Shown: positions 21,775 to 33,968, counted from the first letter of the stretch. The stretch: 64,000 nucleotides of DNA from Ehretia macrophylla (GCA_037974665.1 CM075767.1:20290840-20354839); one strand, 5' to 3'. The notes: generated by a model from the letters alone, not told the origin. Made by a program: numbers and translations.

Positions 21775-22892
21775 TTATTCGAACTCAAATAGTTTTTTGA
21801 GCATAGAGTGATCTGATTGAATATTTTCTCCATTCCTCCATATTATACAGGGGATCGTTCTTTGGAGACAGAGTTTGAATATTTCTTAAATACCATGTTA
21901 GTAGGAACTCGGGATCGGACCTCCCCTCTCATAAAAATCGAAGACTATTTCTAGGGCACTCACTTTCTACATAAATAATTAACGCATTCTACTTTTACTC
22001 GATGCACTCTCTTATATTTTTTCACCTTTCAACTAGATACTAACTTGAGCTTTTGAATTTATCTCTCGAAATTGAGTACGCATTTTGCTTTTGTCTATTT
22101 TCAGGAGTTTGCAGCTCAGACTCTTGCTCGGCAATCATCAAACATGTGCGAAGGCAAACCTGATTCCCCACAAGCCTCCAATTTTTATTTTTATTTCTTA
22201 AAAAATTATAGATTTAAAGAAAATAAGAAACACTTTTTTTTAACGACTCTCTAATTAAATTTTACTCCTCAAATATTTAATTATTGTTTCCACTCCTCTC
22301 ATGCAACAACTTATTACCTTATCAATATGAAAATGGCCAGTTGGTGATTTCAACACTGCTCTACAGCACTTCGAAGAAAATGAGGGAGAGTAACAAATGT
22401 TTACTTAGGTCTATGTAAGGTGTATTCTTGAAATGGCTGCTATTTGTGTTATTTTTTTTTCACTCTTTTTCTTCTTTTTGCTTGACTAGAATAGGTTCCG
22501 TTGATTTACCTAAGCCTTTGTCGATGGTCAATCACAAAAAATCCCACAAATGGTGGTTCCTCCAGCTTTAAATTCCAGCGTACCTTGGTTCATCATCACG
22601 ACTTGCTGAGAGATTTAGAAGAAAATTTGAAGGTGTCAGCAACTTGTGGCATTTTAGCTTCTTTTTTTTAAAATTATTTTTTTTCTGGAAATGCTAAATA
22701 TCGATTCAGAATTCTTGTTTAGCAGGACTAAAATATTTAAATTAACTCTCGTATCTAAAAACTTATGTTTTCGTAAGAGTTCAATTAATTTTTTATGTTA
22801 AAAATAGTTTTAAAATACACATATTTTCAAAGAATTTTTGGTGAATAAGGGCCACTTGCGCTCCGCGATTGATCTAGATACTCGTTCAAAGG
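21775..22892. other. Duplicated non-coding region
   Basis: Aligns with copy B about 44941-46250, except that copy A lacks the segment matching 45652-45835. No gene is seen. Confidence 0.6.
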
Positions 22893-23285
22893 AAAAATTG
22901 CAAAAATGGTCCCTATTATTTCTCTAAAATTTTAAATTCGTCTTTATCGTTCAAAATTAGTCAATTAGTCCCTATTATTTCTTAAAAAATTTAAATTCGT
23001 CCCTATTGTTCAAAATTAGTAAATTCCTATTATTTTTTTAAAAAATTCAATGTTGTCACAATATTTTTCTGAATATTGAGGACTAATTTGAATTATATAT
23101 AAAACTAATAGAGACTAAACAATTTTTTTTTGAAATTAATATGAATTAAATTGACTAATTTTAACAATAGGGACAAATTTTATTTTTTTTAGAAAATAAG
23201 GACTAAATTAACTAATGTAAAAAAAATAAAGACGAATTTGAAATTTTAGATAAATAATAGAGACTATTGTTCCATTTTACCTTCT
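22893..23285. repeat. Palindromic GTCCCTATTATT-type repeat, copy A
   Basis: The left side has AAAATGGTCCCTATTATTTC and AAATTCGTCC modules. The right side has GACGAATTTGAAATTTTAGA and AATAGAGACTATTGTTCC, their inverted counterparts. The same family occurs at 46250-46650 (copy B), about 27990-28480, 35270-35390 and 49510-49640. It is a dispersed foldback repeat without coding capacity. Confidence 0.8.
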
Positions 23286-23303
23286 TTGAAACATTGTAAT
23301 GTT

Positions 23304-24155
23304 TAGGGATGACAGCGGATCGTATATCCGTAAAAAATGGAACATCCGAATCCGAATCCGCTAAACATTACCTGTAACCAAAACCAAGTCGGATACCCGC
23401 CAGATATCAAAACTCTTACCAAAACCGAATCCAATCAATATTTAAAAAACCGCGAATATCCAAATCTGAACCGTTTAATTTCAAAAAATAAAACAATCAT
23501 TTAAAAATGTTTTAAAACTTAAAATTATAATTAATGCATATTAAGCTAGAAATTTCAACCTAAATGTTAAAGAATTACAGTAATAAAATCAATTAAATTG
23601 AAAAGCCTATTTAAAATATAAACAGATCTAGAAAAAGAAAAGAATAATGCAAAAAGTGAAATATAGGGTTATTAGTGTGGAAATATAAGAGGTAAATTTT
23701 GAAAATTTCAAATTTAACGTTGTCGTCCTTAATTTTGAGATAAGGGAAGACATATATTGAAAAAGTGAAATATGGAAGAAGATGAGGAAAATTAGAAAGA
23801 GAAAGAAGCGGAAATCTGGGGATGAAGATCTAAGCCGTGGGGGAAGAGAGAATGTGAAGAGAAGAGGATGAGAATAAGAAAGAGAGAGAAATTGAAAAGT
23901 AAAAATAGCTAAAATGATGAAAGTGTGATAAACGTAAAGATGGTACAAATGGTATAATGGAATTCAAAGTTTGACCAAAGATGAAAATAAGTGTTTAAAG
24001 TAAAGTATTATAAAAAGATTCATTAAACCTTAAATATTAAGTTTATTACATATTATCAAATTTCATGTTGGTAAAACGTGTATATATATAAAATTAATAA
24101 ACAGTTTTAGATTATCCGTTGGGAATTTCTTATAAAACCAAAACCTTTTGAAAAT
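23304..24155. mobile_element. Non-autonomous hAT element, copy A, right end missing
   Basis: Starts TAGGGATGACAGCGGAT after GTAATGTT (23296-23303). It aligns with the complete copy B element (46670-47639) until about 24155, where the match stops and a 27-bp minisatellite region begins. The right terminal repeat and second target copy are lost. Minus-strand frames inside are Phe/Ser-rich noise. Confidence 0.85.
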
Positions 24156-24229
24156 CAGGCGTCACCTTTCGATCCGTCTACTTTTTTAAATTTCATCTCC
24201 GTTTCATCTCAAATGGAGACAAAAAGATA

Positions 24230-24432
24230 TTTCGTCACATTTCTATCTCGCTCACATTTCGTCTCCAATTCGGCTCCCTCACATTTCGTCACTTTTTCGT
24301 CTCCCTCACATTTCGTCTCATTTCCGTCTCCCTTACATTTCGTCTCATTTTCGTCTCCCTTACATTTCGTCTCATTTCCGTCTCCGTTCATATTTCGTCT
24401 CCGTTCCGTCTCCCTCACATTTTGTCTCATTT
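24230..24432. repeat. 27-bp minisatellite (ACATTTCGTCTCATTTTCGTCTCCCT type)
   Basis: About six imperfect units built from ACATTTCGTCTC and CGTCTCCCT sub-motifs. The 27-bp period keeps both strands open; the minus frame reads repeated GDGNETKCK. It lies immediately beyond the point where copy A diverges from copy B. Confidence 0.85.
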
Positions 24433-24477
24433 CCATTACATTTTTTAAATTTCTTCATTTTTTTTTAATAATAAAAC

Positions 24478-25245
24478 TATTTAGTTGAATACTTAATCTT
24501 GATTAATCTTTGACGAGGGAGATTCTGAGCTGAAAATCATATTTAGTTGGGTTGCATATTGACCCGAAACACCTGACCCGACCCAACCAGATCCGAATGA
24601 ACCCTAACGACTATGCCAGCCACTCTGATGAGACATAAAACAAAGCACACAGCTAGGACTAGCAGATAACCACTTTATCTGCTGGGTAATGGCTTTGTCC
24701 GGCGGATGTCTGGCGCGGGCAGTTGATGGCGTGTCGGGCAACATTACGCATTAAATGCTGCCCAAGTCAAGATTAGTATAAATAGAGATTCATCCCGTAT
24801 TTATGAAGGTAACTCGTACATTAAATACTTTCAACTACCTTATTCAGCTCGAGCAAACTAATCATTCTTACACCCGAGAAAAAAACTTGGGTCATCACCC
24901 CACATTTTCCTTCCGTTTACTTGTGCAGGACCAAAGCCCGACCTGAAAGTTCATCTCACCCAGTCACGAAACACTTGACTTTAACTGTTGAGATCCCATC
25001 CTTAACAATCTTAAAAACTGTTTCACTTTGATAATAAGATTAAATTTTTTTACATTATTTTCTTTTTCAAACGTGCTTATTTAAGAGAACTTTATACATT
25101 AAGTATGATCTATGATAATGAACAAGTACAAGAACAAACTACCGTACAAGAAGAAAAATGAATGTTCTATATGTGAAATCTTAATTATTACACGTAATCA
25201 CAAATTTAAATGAAGTTTGCCTACTGTATAAATGAATCTTCTGAA
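24478..25245. repeat. Copy of the NLR upstream region (partner 53116-53383), holding a solo LTR
   Basis: Outside the LTR this matches the region upstream of the NLR almost base for base, for example ACATTAAGTATGATCTATGA, CCGTACAAGAAGAAAAATGA and AATCTTCTGAATATGG. The match ends at about 25245, where copia gag sequence begins. Confidence 0.9.
24511..25007. mobile_element. 497-bp solo LTR with verified empty site
   Basis: Begins TGACGAGGGAG and ends CATCCTTAACA, flanked by ATCTT (24506-24510 and 25008-25012). The paralogous sequence at 53133-53160 reads GATTAATCTTGAAAATTGTT with no insert, the pre-insertion state. A TATA-like TATAAATAG (24778-24786) and a C-rich 3' half are typical of LTR promoters. 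Family is probably Ty3/gypsy but unproven. Orientation is likely plus. Confidence 0.9.
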
Positions 25246-25804
25246 TATGGTTTGTGAGTTCATTCAAACTCCAATTGTCCTTATTAGTATTGTGGTGAAT
25301 CTTAAAAGGACCAAACTGAGAAGGAAGAGAAACTAGTATGAACTGAACCAAGAAAGGATCACTTACATGCATTCCCAAAGCATTTAAAGTTGTGGCATTA
25401 TCTGCCATATTAAGAATGTTCTGCTGACCTCCTTGACTACCATTATATTTCATGGTAGTTAGTACTGCCATGAGTGTGCCTGCCAATGACTTATCAGCAG
25501 TTTTGAAACGATCTTTAATAGAATTAAGAAATTCCCTTGCATTTTCCGTCTATGGTAGACAAGTCTTAATGTTATTTGGTATAGTCATCCTCATTAACAT
25601 TAGACTGAGTCTGTTAGATCTCTCCCATATTGTCATAATACTAATTTCATCTTCAGTGCTGTCATCAGTTAGCTCTTTAGGCTTATTAGACAGAAGTGCC
25701 AAGTCATGCTCCATTACACCCAACGTAAATTGGATATGCTCTTGCCACTCCGAGAAATTTGTACCATTCAGGACCAGAATTGTTGATGCATGAGAGTGCA
25801 ACAT
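25181..25804 (-). pseudogene. Ty1-copia gag fragment (UBN2 type)
   Basis: N-terminal half of a copia Gag. From 25804 it reads LNGTNFSEWQEHIQFTLGVM, then LTDDSTEDEISIMTIWERSN, a single TAG at 25552-25550, and in the same frame NAREFLNSIKDRF, DKSLAGTLMAVLTTMKYNGS, FLVQFILVSLPSQFGPFKIH and WSLNELTNH. From about 25245 the frame runs by chance into unrelated NLR-upstream sequence. Zinc knuckle, protease, integrase and RT are absent, so the element is truncated in gag. The 5' leader and primer-binding site are at 25805-27076. Confidence 0.88.
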
Positions 25805-27076
25805 ATTAGGAATTGATACTGCAACAAAAATATGCTCACAATGAGGGCATGGACTACTTATGTCACTAAAGTCACCTTTGGGTAAGCCTTAGCACATTTA
25901 TTGTTCATTCTTAGGATGTAAAACTTTAATCACCTATTAGGGCTAATATAATTTTACTACTAAAATTATTGTGTCACCTTTGGGCAGACACTAAAATTTT
26001 AGATTATAACATGATATTACCCTATCCAGTGCATAATTAGTTAAAAGTGACTTTCTTTTGGGCTAGTCTCAATCTCCTAATTATGACTGCCATTCAAGAA
26101 TATTGTTGTCTTTTATATTATAAAATATGACTTTGTCGTTTATATTATTTTATACTTGCAAGATTCTAAAATCCAAGTCACTTTGGTAACAACTAGATTA
26201 ATAAATCCTAAAGTACAAAATAATTAACAATGTTCTCTAATTAATCTTTCATTTGGTCATACTTTAATGTAGTTACCTTTAATAACCTAAATAAATTTAT
26301 ACTTAATTGAGTTTAAAACTAAAATATTCTGAATACACAAATAATTTCAGAAATTATTCTTGAAATTAAAACTCAATAAAATTAAAGTCCAAAACAGAAT
26401 ATAAGATGCTAAATTATAAACGAAAGACGTAAATAAGATTACTCTAATTTTCATCGATTAGTTAGACTTAATCACGAATAGTGTTTCAATTGAATACTTT
26501 AGTTTTCTTATGATATTGTAATATAATAAACATCCATTGTCCGTGAATAACTTGCATAAAGAATAATTATACAGTTACTTTAACTTCTCATCGACAAGAT
26601 ACATACATCTTTAATTTCCTTAACATAGGAAAAATAATACTGATGCATCACTATTGTACATGTGACGGCGAGATTTTTCAAGAAGCAAAGGGATGCTGAG
26701 AGCAAAGCTTTAATCACGAAAATACTCAAGTAATTTGACAAGGCATGTTATATATAATCCAATGTCTTTGATACTTTGCTTTGAATGACTACTGTGACTC
26801 AATCTTTTAATTCTTCATCATTAATTCATGATAACCAAGTTGTTTTAATATGATAATTAATTTATATTTCATGAACAATGCATTTACATAAGTGATCTGT
26901 TGCAACTTTATACTTTATCATTTATTACTATGTTTATTTTATTTTAACATAAGAATAAGCAAAGACATATGCAACAAATCAACATGTAAACTTTATATGT
27001 GCGAAGCAGAATCATATCACAAACACTTAACAAAGCAGTTTAATGGCTAAACATGTAACAAGGCTCTGATGCCAAT
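25805..27076 (-). mobile_element. Copia 5' leader with primer-binding site
   Basis: Non-coding leader between the gag start and the LTR. It contains a duplicated GTCACCTTTGGG motif (about 25873 and 25975). At 27063-27074 the minus strand reads TGGCATCAGAGC, one base off the initiator-Met tRNA primer site, placed 2 bp from the LTR end. Confidence 0.75.
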
Positions 27077-27600
27077 TGTTAGAATAAACACTATAATATT
27101 CAGAATAATGCGGAAATAATAACTTAAAGGATTGAAATAACATGTACCGTTGTTTGCCATAATAAGATTGTAAAATTACTGTAAAAAGGATTCAGAATTA
27201 CTGCAAAAGGTTCTTGACTTTCTTCTTTTGTCTGTCTCTAAACGGCACCAGTTTAAGTGATGGAAAAGAGTATGTAGTAATATGATATAAGTCTTACAAA
27301 GAAGCATACCTATATTACAAGAATTTTATGCCCTTTTATAGAGGAGAAAAGAAGGTCAAGAGTCACACCATTTATGCCATAATCAATACCAAAGTAGGCA
27401 TAAGGTCATCCACTACTTCACTAAATAAATTCTATAATTATGAGATTTAAATACTACCCATCATGGTCCATAATTCCCAAGTAATAATGTAGTGGCTTAT
27501 CATCTTCAATTGGTAATGTAATATCAGCATACTTTAGTGATAAGTCCAAGTCTAAAATAAGGTTATTGGTCCACAAATAATAGAGATTATGCTCACAATA
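27077..27600 (-). mobile_element. Copia 5' LTR, outer boundary uncertain
   Basis: On the minus strand this LTR ends TTATTCTAACA at 27077, followed by AT and the primer-binding site. It holds the putative TATA and transcription start region. The outer TG end could not be fixed; a candidate TGTTACAAAATGG lies at about 27772, and the given limit is approximate. No second LTR is present. Confidence 0.55.
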
Positions 27601-27989
27601 AATACATTGTTAAAAAAACCAATTGTCTCGTATATATAAATCATCAATTTCAAGATTAGTGTATACGTTCTCGAACTATTTCACTCAACGTCAATGAATT
27701 TTAAGATAGAAATAAATTTTCATATCATGTTGAACCCATGCACCACAATTTTTCCATTTTGTAACACCACACCTTGGCCTTTCAAGTTTAGACAAAAGTC
27801 AACTTCACCGCTTTATTGCCTGTAAGTCCGCATGTTGGTAGTTATACAAGACATTATTGATTATTCTGCTGTATTTTATGAAGGAAACTGAAACTGAAAC
27901 TGTCTCCGCATTAGGGCATAATGCACTTCCGTTATGATTAATCAATCAATCGATCAGAATGGACTAAGAAGAAGTTTTAATTTGGCTCA

Positions 27990-28480
27990 TATTGTTTAAA
28001 ATTTCTTAATTTCCTCTTCATTGTTTTTCCAAAAATTTTAATTTGATCTTTATTGTTTAAAATTTCTTAATTTCATCCCTATTATTTTTCTAAAAGTTTA
28101 ATTTTAGTCTTTATTATTTTTCAAAAATTTCAATTTCGTCCTTATTATTTTTTTAGAAGTTTTAATTCAGTCCTTATTATTTTTTTAAAGTTCCAAATTC
28201 GTCCCTATTATTCAAGGACTAAATTATATTTTTTTGAGAAATAATAGGGACGAATTTAAATTTTTTTTAAATAAAAAAAGTCTAAATTGACTAATTTTGA
28301 ACAATAAAGATGAATTTGAAACTTTAGAAAATAATAGGAACGAAATCAATTTTTTTAGAAATAATAGGAATGAAATTAAAGCTTTTAGAGAAATAATAGG
28401 GATAAAATTAAAAAAATAATAATAATAAAGACCAAATTGAAATATTTTTGAAATAATAGATACTAAATGTGATATTTTCC
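27990..28480. repeat. Palindromic GTCCCTATTATT-type repeat
   Basis: Alternating TTCAATTTCGTCC and CTTATTATTTTT modules on the left and GGGACGAATTTAAA and AATAATAGGGA modules on the right form an inverted repeat of the same family as 22893-23285. It lies directly upstream of the kinase relict. Confidence 0.75.
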
Positions 28481-30298
28481 CTTAAATTAAAACTTAAAAA
28501 CATGAACAGCATGCAGAGCAAAACAACTTTCTCCTCCTCTGCCAACCTCTTAATATATCTTTTAATAAGTCTTTGCTCTCAATATACGCGCGACTCTACC
28601 ACTTTCGCCTAAAAATAGCTCAATGGACGCGCGTTTCGCGTGGAGTCCTGCTGAAATAATCAGCGCGAAATTGGTGTTCTTGGGGAATAATTTAGACAAG
28701 TATGGATTGGAAGAGTTGCTGCGTTCCAAGGCTCAGATTCTGGGGAGAGGAACATTTGGAACCAGTTTTATGACAGAGTTGAAGGGCAAAAATGCCGTCG
28801 TTGTTAAGAGGTTGAAGGGTGGGTGCTTACCTGAAAAGGAATTCAAGTCATGAGAATTTGCTTCCTTTGAAAGCTTATTGTTGTCATTGCAATGAGAGGC
28901 TTCTTGTATACGAGTATATGCGCATGGGGAGCTTGGCTTCTCTTTTGGATGGTAAGCTTTCTGATTTTCCAATTACATATATACATTGTGATTGTTGCTT
29001 TCTTGCCTTCACTTCTTAAGATTGAAAAAGCTCCAATATTTAGAGATTTTTCTCATTCAACTAGGGACAGATTTATTGTTTTATTTCAGTTAAGGGTGTA
29101 ATAAACACTGTCATTTTATTTAACAGGATAAATATAATTTTCTCACGTAGAATAATCATATTTTAAAACAAATTGGGATGCATAGGTCATAGGTGTATTT
29201 TAAAAATGTACATAGTAAATCTATCATTACTTCCGACGATAATCTCAATTGATTGAATTAGGAACTAGCCTAAAACCTGCATTCTTGATAAAGAAGTTCA
29301 AAAAGTTGAAGATTAAACGAACAACTCATGTTTAGGGAACTACCTTACATCATTTAAATCCATCTTTCTTTCACCAAAAAAAAAAAATCCATCTTTCACA
29401 TTTTCTTTTTTGTTTTTGTTGGTCATGATCCATCCTTCACATTTAATAACAGGAAAAATATCAAGAAAGTGCGTATTCTTTCACGATGCTTGCACGTTTT
29501 TGGCACTAGTTAATACGTCTCGCAAACATGTCTAATTGAAAATCATTACACGAATGCATATAGAAATGACCATTTTCATTTGAACAACTATGAGACAATT
29601 ACGAAGATAAATGGGCAAAACTCATTCTACATTCCTGCACAGGACTAAAGCATGCAAGACGCCACTTTATGTTGAAAAAGACAAGAACTACTATAATTTT
29701 TTTTTATGGTTAGCTGCAATTTCTAAAACAGGCAAGTAAAATTAAAGAAGTTTTCCGCGGAATTAAACGGTAAATATATTAAATTAGAGGAAAATACTTC
29801 AATTTGGTAGTCAGGACGAATGAAAATGTGCCACGTCACCGGAAGTGGTCGACATACTGCAGAAATGAATAGGTGAGAATGAATACAAAAGGGGGATAAA
29901 TGACCGCAACTGACAACTCTAGAAAGGGTAAATTACCATAATGGACAGCTAAGTAAATGCAATCATATTAAGGCTGATAGTGAAGTTGTCGAGCAGTTAT
30001 TGGCTGCCAGCCGGATAGAAGTTTCTCCCTAAACTAGAACTTGAAAGAATATTAGCAGAGCAATCAAGATGCAGGGTATCATATATGGGTTGGATAAATA
30101 ACAAAATGTTGCAGGAAAACTCGTTTGGCATCAGTTAATTAGACTAACATAAATAACAAAATGTTGCAGAATATTTCTACCATGATTTCACCAAAAGGTT
30201 AGCAGTTTTTTTTTTCTTTTTGGTCAAAAGTTAAGTAGTAACAATGAACAAGAAAGTGAAGCTTTAAGATGTCTAAGTAGGATTAGTTATCCATACTC

Positions 30299-30353
30299 AA
30301 GCTGGAAAACATCTTAAAAAAAAAAAAAAAAAAGAAGCTGGAAAACATCTTAA
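30299..30353 (+). repeat. Body-less retro-insertion: 19-bp direct repeat around a poly(A) run
   Basis: AAGCTGGAAAACATCTTAA occurs at 30299-30317 and 30335-30353, separated only by a run of A plus one G. This looks like a target duplication around a poly(A) tail without element sequence. It lies in the kinase relict's intron. Confidence 0.7.
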
Positions 30354-30378
30354 GAAGCTAATTTGTTAGACTTGCAAG

Positions 30379-30574
30379 ATTTTTTTTGGATGACGTGTAC
30401 ACTCAACTAGGAGAGCCCGACTATCAAATAGTAAATTTCCAGTGCAGTGGTGCGGCCTCACACATGTGTCAAGTCAATGAAGTGTAAAATTTCATAACTG
30501 TAGAGAGTATCGAATCCGCGATCTCGTAAAAACGATTTCACTCTCATTATTGCTCGACCATGCCCTTTGGGGCA
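30379..30574 (-). mobile_element. tRNA-derived SINE-like element
   Basis: The minus strand has a box A-like TGGTCGAGCAATAATGAGAG and a box B-like GGATTCGATAC, a roughly 100-bp body and an A-rich tail (T run at 30381-30388 on plus). Flanks TTGTTAGACTTGCAAG (30363-30378) and TTGTTAAACTAACAAG (30575-30590) look like a 16-bp target duplication with three changes. It sits in the kinase relict's intron. Confidence 0.6.
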
Positions 30575-31633
30575 TTGTTAAACTAACAAGGTTGTAGAAG
30601 TCTTCCTAAAGGGTCAAAATATTTTCCAAAATCCAAAGTACTAGCAAAATAAAATTCAGTTGACCTAAATTCTCTTTTAAATAACGTACACTGCATACCC
30701 ATATTCACAATGAAACATGTCAGCTAAAAATTGAAATAATATATATTATGTTGTTTAGGTGCAGATCTAAATTGTTTTATTTTTTTTGTTTTTTGGTAAA
30801 TCTAGAATATTTTATGACTAAATAGTTTTAGAGATCGAAATTTGGTTAGTGGGAGACTGGGAGTCATAGTCCCAAAATCAAACACTTGGATCCGCACCTC
30901 ACGATGTCATGAAAACGTCTGTATTGGAGTTTAAATTGATCAAGAGAATCAAATATGCTCTCTAATCAATTCTTTTTTTCTTTTTTTTTTCTTCTTACCA
31001 TGTGCAGGAGAAGGGAATGCAAATAAAACTCCATTTACTTGGGGGATAAGGTGTAAAATTGCTTACGGAATAGCTCGTGCTGTTGAATACACGCATAGCC
31101 GTGGACCAAATTTATGTCACGGCAACATAAGGTCATCCACTGTTTTTCTTACCAATTTCCTAGATGCACGTTTATCAGAGTTTGGCATGCCGCAACTTCT
31201 CTCACCGGACTCTGAGATCTCACTACTGGTTACTGTGCACCAGAAATGACAAACATATTCGAAGTCTCACAAAAGTCAGATGTCTACAGTTTTGGTGTAG
31301 TGCTATTAGAGTTGCTAACTGGGAAAGCCCCCATAGGTGCACTTGGGAAAGCAACAGGTGTTGATTTGCCTAAGTGGGTAAGGCAAATGTTTCAGGAAAA
31401 ACCAATTATTGACGTGTTTGATAATGCACTACTTAATTATCAGAACATAGGGGAGCAAATGGTTCAATTGTTGCAACTTGCTGTTTGCTGTACATTTCAG
31501 TATCCATATAAAAGACCTTCCATGGCTGCCGTGACGAACCAGATAAAGGTGACTTGTAATAGCTAAAATTATATGACGAAAATTTTGACTACTTAATATG
31601 ACTCAAATTGAAGCCTCCCGTCTCGTAGTCCAA

Positions 31634-32147
31634 TGTGAACAAATAAAATTTTGGTGCAAGTTAAAAGAAGACAAAACGCAATGGGAAATGAAGAAAAATC
31701 TTTGGTTGCAAAGTTAGGCACACACAATTTTGGATTGATTTCACACTACATGTGGGAAGATTTTTGGTGCAAGATGAGCCTATAAATAGAGGCTTAAACT
31801 TTACCATTTTGCATCACCAAACATAGCAAATCAGAGAGAAAAAAAATAATAAGTTTTCTCCTGAGTATTTTCTCTTCCTCTGTTGTTGTTCTATATTTGT
31901 GAGTGAGAGTTAGTTTCTCCTATTATTTGAGAGAGTGATATTATTTTCTTCTTATATTAGAGAGAAGGTTATTGTAAAATACTCTACATCATAGTGAAAT
32001 CCTCCATTACTTGCCCGTGGTTTTTTCCTTGATTTGTTTGAGGGTTTTCCACGTAAATATTGTGCTTCTACTTTCTCTGTTCTCATTTATATTTTAGCTG
32101 CGAGATACTATTTGTCTCCGACCATTCCGCTGCGCCGATTCCCAACA
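31634..32147 (+). mobile_element. 514-bp solo LTR, copia type
   Basis: Starts TGTGAACAAATAAAATTTTG and ends GATTCCCAACA. It is flanked by exact TCCAA copies (31629-31633 and 32148-32152). A TATA box (CCTATAAATAGAGG, about 31778-31791) and the 3' text TTCCTTGATTTGTTTG followed by CCACGTAAAT match copia LTR layout on the plus strand. It lies 68 bp beyond the last kinase-coding codon. Confidence 0.88.
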
Positions 32148-32152
32148 TCCAA

Positions 32153-33968
32153 TTGCATCTTATATCGGGGAGTGCAAGAGGGTATTACACAGTGAAGCAG
32201 GATACAAGATGAGAAATGTTTTTTGAAAAGTAAAGAAGTATGCAGATTAATTTGTAAATTTTTGCATGTTGCAGTCATTGGGAATGCATTCAATTGAAGA
32301 GTTGCCAGCTGACCCAGGTTGCTGATAGAGAAAGACAGATAGAGTGAAATATTCTTTAAGCATCCCGATCTAATTAGGCTTTGCTTCCAAAAAAAAAAAA
32401 TCTATCTACGAAGTCGTATATTATGGAACAATATCCGATCAAGATTTATGGTCTCTACAAATTTTGTCTTTTATATCCTTATAATGTCTCACTAAAGAGT
32501 CTTTCATTTGATTCTATAATTTGATTTATGCCTAATTTTCTCACCCCCTAAACCTCCGACGACAAGGCATGTCCCGTGACGCAATATGGCCACAAGACTG
32601 CGCCTATAAGAAAAACAGTAATCCATAAACAAGAAGAACGTAATTACAACAAACAATCAGAGCATCTAACAAGCTTTTAGCATATTTAAACTCCAAGTAA
32701 ACAAATATAACTAAACTTTAGGCGAACAAATCTCCCAAAAAGAGTCCTTTAGCATAAACAATAAATAACCACTAAATACTTGCTACAAACAAATTGAGTC
32801 TAATCAAATGATTCAAAATATTTAAATCTATTTTCATAATAATAGTAAACACAAATTATTATAAATAAATTAAAACAGAGAACCAATATGGAATGGTGGG
32901 TCGCAATCTCTCCAGCTTAACTACGGGACATCCTTGTTGTGTCAGATAGAACATAACCACAGTCCAGGACCATCAAACAATATGGAGCCTACAATACTTT
33001 TGCTAGTAGTGTGCTTTAATACCACTTATAATGATTCAGGTTCAACTATTAGTCTACTAATATATTGAGTCTATTCAATAAGCCTAAAATATTAAAGTTC
33101 GTGTCAACAGTAATAGTGAACCCATTGCAATATAAATTGAACATAAATTTTTACAGAACTATTGTCAAACTAACAATATCTAAGCCCCAAGTTTTGAGTT
33201 TCTTTTCAATGAAGCCCTCAAATTGTGACACCCAAGCCTTGTTTCCATCAATTCTTGTGGATGACAAGCATTTAAATAAATTCAAATTTCAAGCAAATGA
33301 CATGAGGATTGCTTGGGGACTCGAGGATGGATTTGGCGCATAACAAAAACCAAAGACTGATATGTTAGAGTGACGGGAAGGCAACCTATCTATTATTGGA
33401 CTGTATTAATTAAGTGACTATTTCTTTTAAAAGATTTGAGTTTTTTTATTGTATTTAACACATCTCTTCACGTGTAGGCTAAATGTTTTATTGAGTCTTA
33501 CAAGTTAACGTAATTTTATAAATAGTACATAAATTTTGATATCATATTAAGTAATCAGTGAGTTTGTTATATTTATTTATTAATTGTCTATTCTCTAAGG
33601 CAGACACCTCTAAAACAAGGGAAACTTTTCAAAAATCTAACGGATCAAAACAGACTCACCTCATGTATTAGAGAGACTGACGGTTCGTCAGATTTTTTGA
33701 AGAGTTTTCCTGAGACAAACAACGCTTTTAAAACGACTGGAAAGTGTTCTGTTGGATGTTGAAGTTACATATAGCCCTAAAAAATTTATGCCATGTCTTT
33801 TTTTTTTTTTTTTGGTCATGAAAAATTTATGCTATGTCTGTTCAGTCGATTGCTATCTATTAGTTCATGATTACTCTAATTGGTAGAAAGTAGGAACATG
33901 GGTTGTTGACACGCTTTCAAGTTAATTTACCGTGGTGAATCTTGAAAGTATCGCTACTGTGCATTTAA
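32153..33968. other. Intergenic, mostly featureless
   Basis: Immediately after the LTR is a possible last kinase exon: an acceptor TGTTGCAG at 32267-32274 followed by a 16-codon open end (SLGMHSIEELPADPGC). This is tentative. The remainder is AT-rich with no gene recognised. The open frame at 33065-33343 has no known similarity and weak codon structure. Confidence 0.4.

Larger units (their letters stand above)
14490..24155. repeat. Segmental duplication, copy A (partner 37680-47510)
   Basis: Nearly every position aligns in direct orientation with copy B, interrupted only by a few indels. A hand count over one 60-bp stretch (16441-16500) gave 3 differences. Shared contents in order: expansin exon 1, ZMYM1/hAT pseudogene, an inverted-repeat element, a 1.7-kb hAT element, a palindromic repeat, and the left part of a second hAT element. 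Homology starts within 8 bp of the expansin exon 1 donor site and stops inside the second hAT element. Copy A alone has a MITE at 21377-21774. Copy B alone has a retro-insertion at 38524-38913 and a segment at 45652-45835. Confidence 0.95.
28623..31566 (+). pseudogene. LRR receptor-like kinase (inactive-type) pseudogene, kinase part only
   Basis: Relict of a subfamily III LRR receptor kinase of the 'probable inactive receptor kinase' type. The first part (28623-28952) reads KLVFLGNNLDKYGLEELLRSKAQILGRGTFGTSF, with the Gly-rich loop, then VVVKRLK. A deletion or frameshift at about 28851 jumps to HENLLPLKAYCC, LLVYEYMRMGSLASLLDG and a donor at 28953. After a ~2-kb intron (acceptor near 31007) comes WGIRCKIAYGIARAVEYTHS and CHGNIRSS, which replaces the HRD loop as in this atypical family. 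SEFG stands for DFG. A frameshift near 31225 precedes TGYCAPEM, SDVYSFGVVLLELLTGKAPI and RPSMAAVTNQIK. Signal peptide, LRRs and transmembrane segment are absent. Confidence 0.9.

Noticed and set aside
24209-24488. Repeat protein-like frames (GDGNETKCK units)
   Set aside because: A 27-bp minisatellite keeps all frames open; no start context or homologue is recognised.
33065-33343. 92-codon plus-strand frame
   Set aside because: No motif, no splice context and no match to a known family; kept as intergenic.
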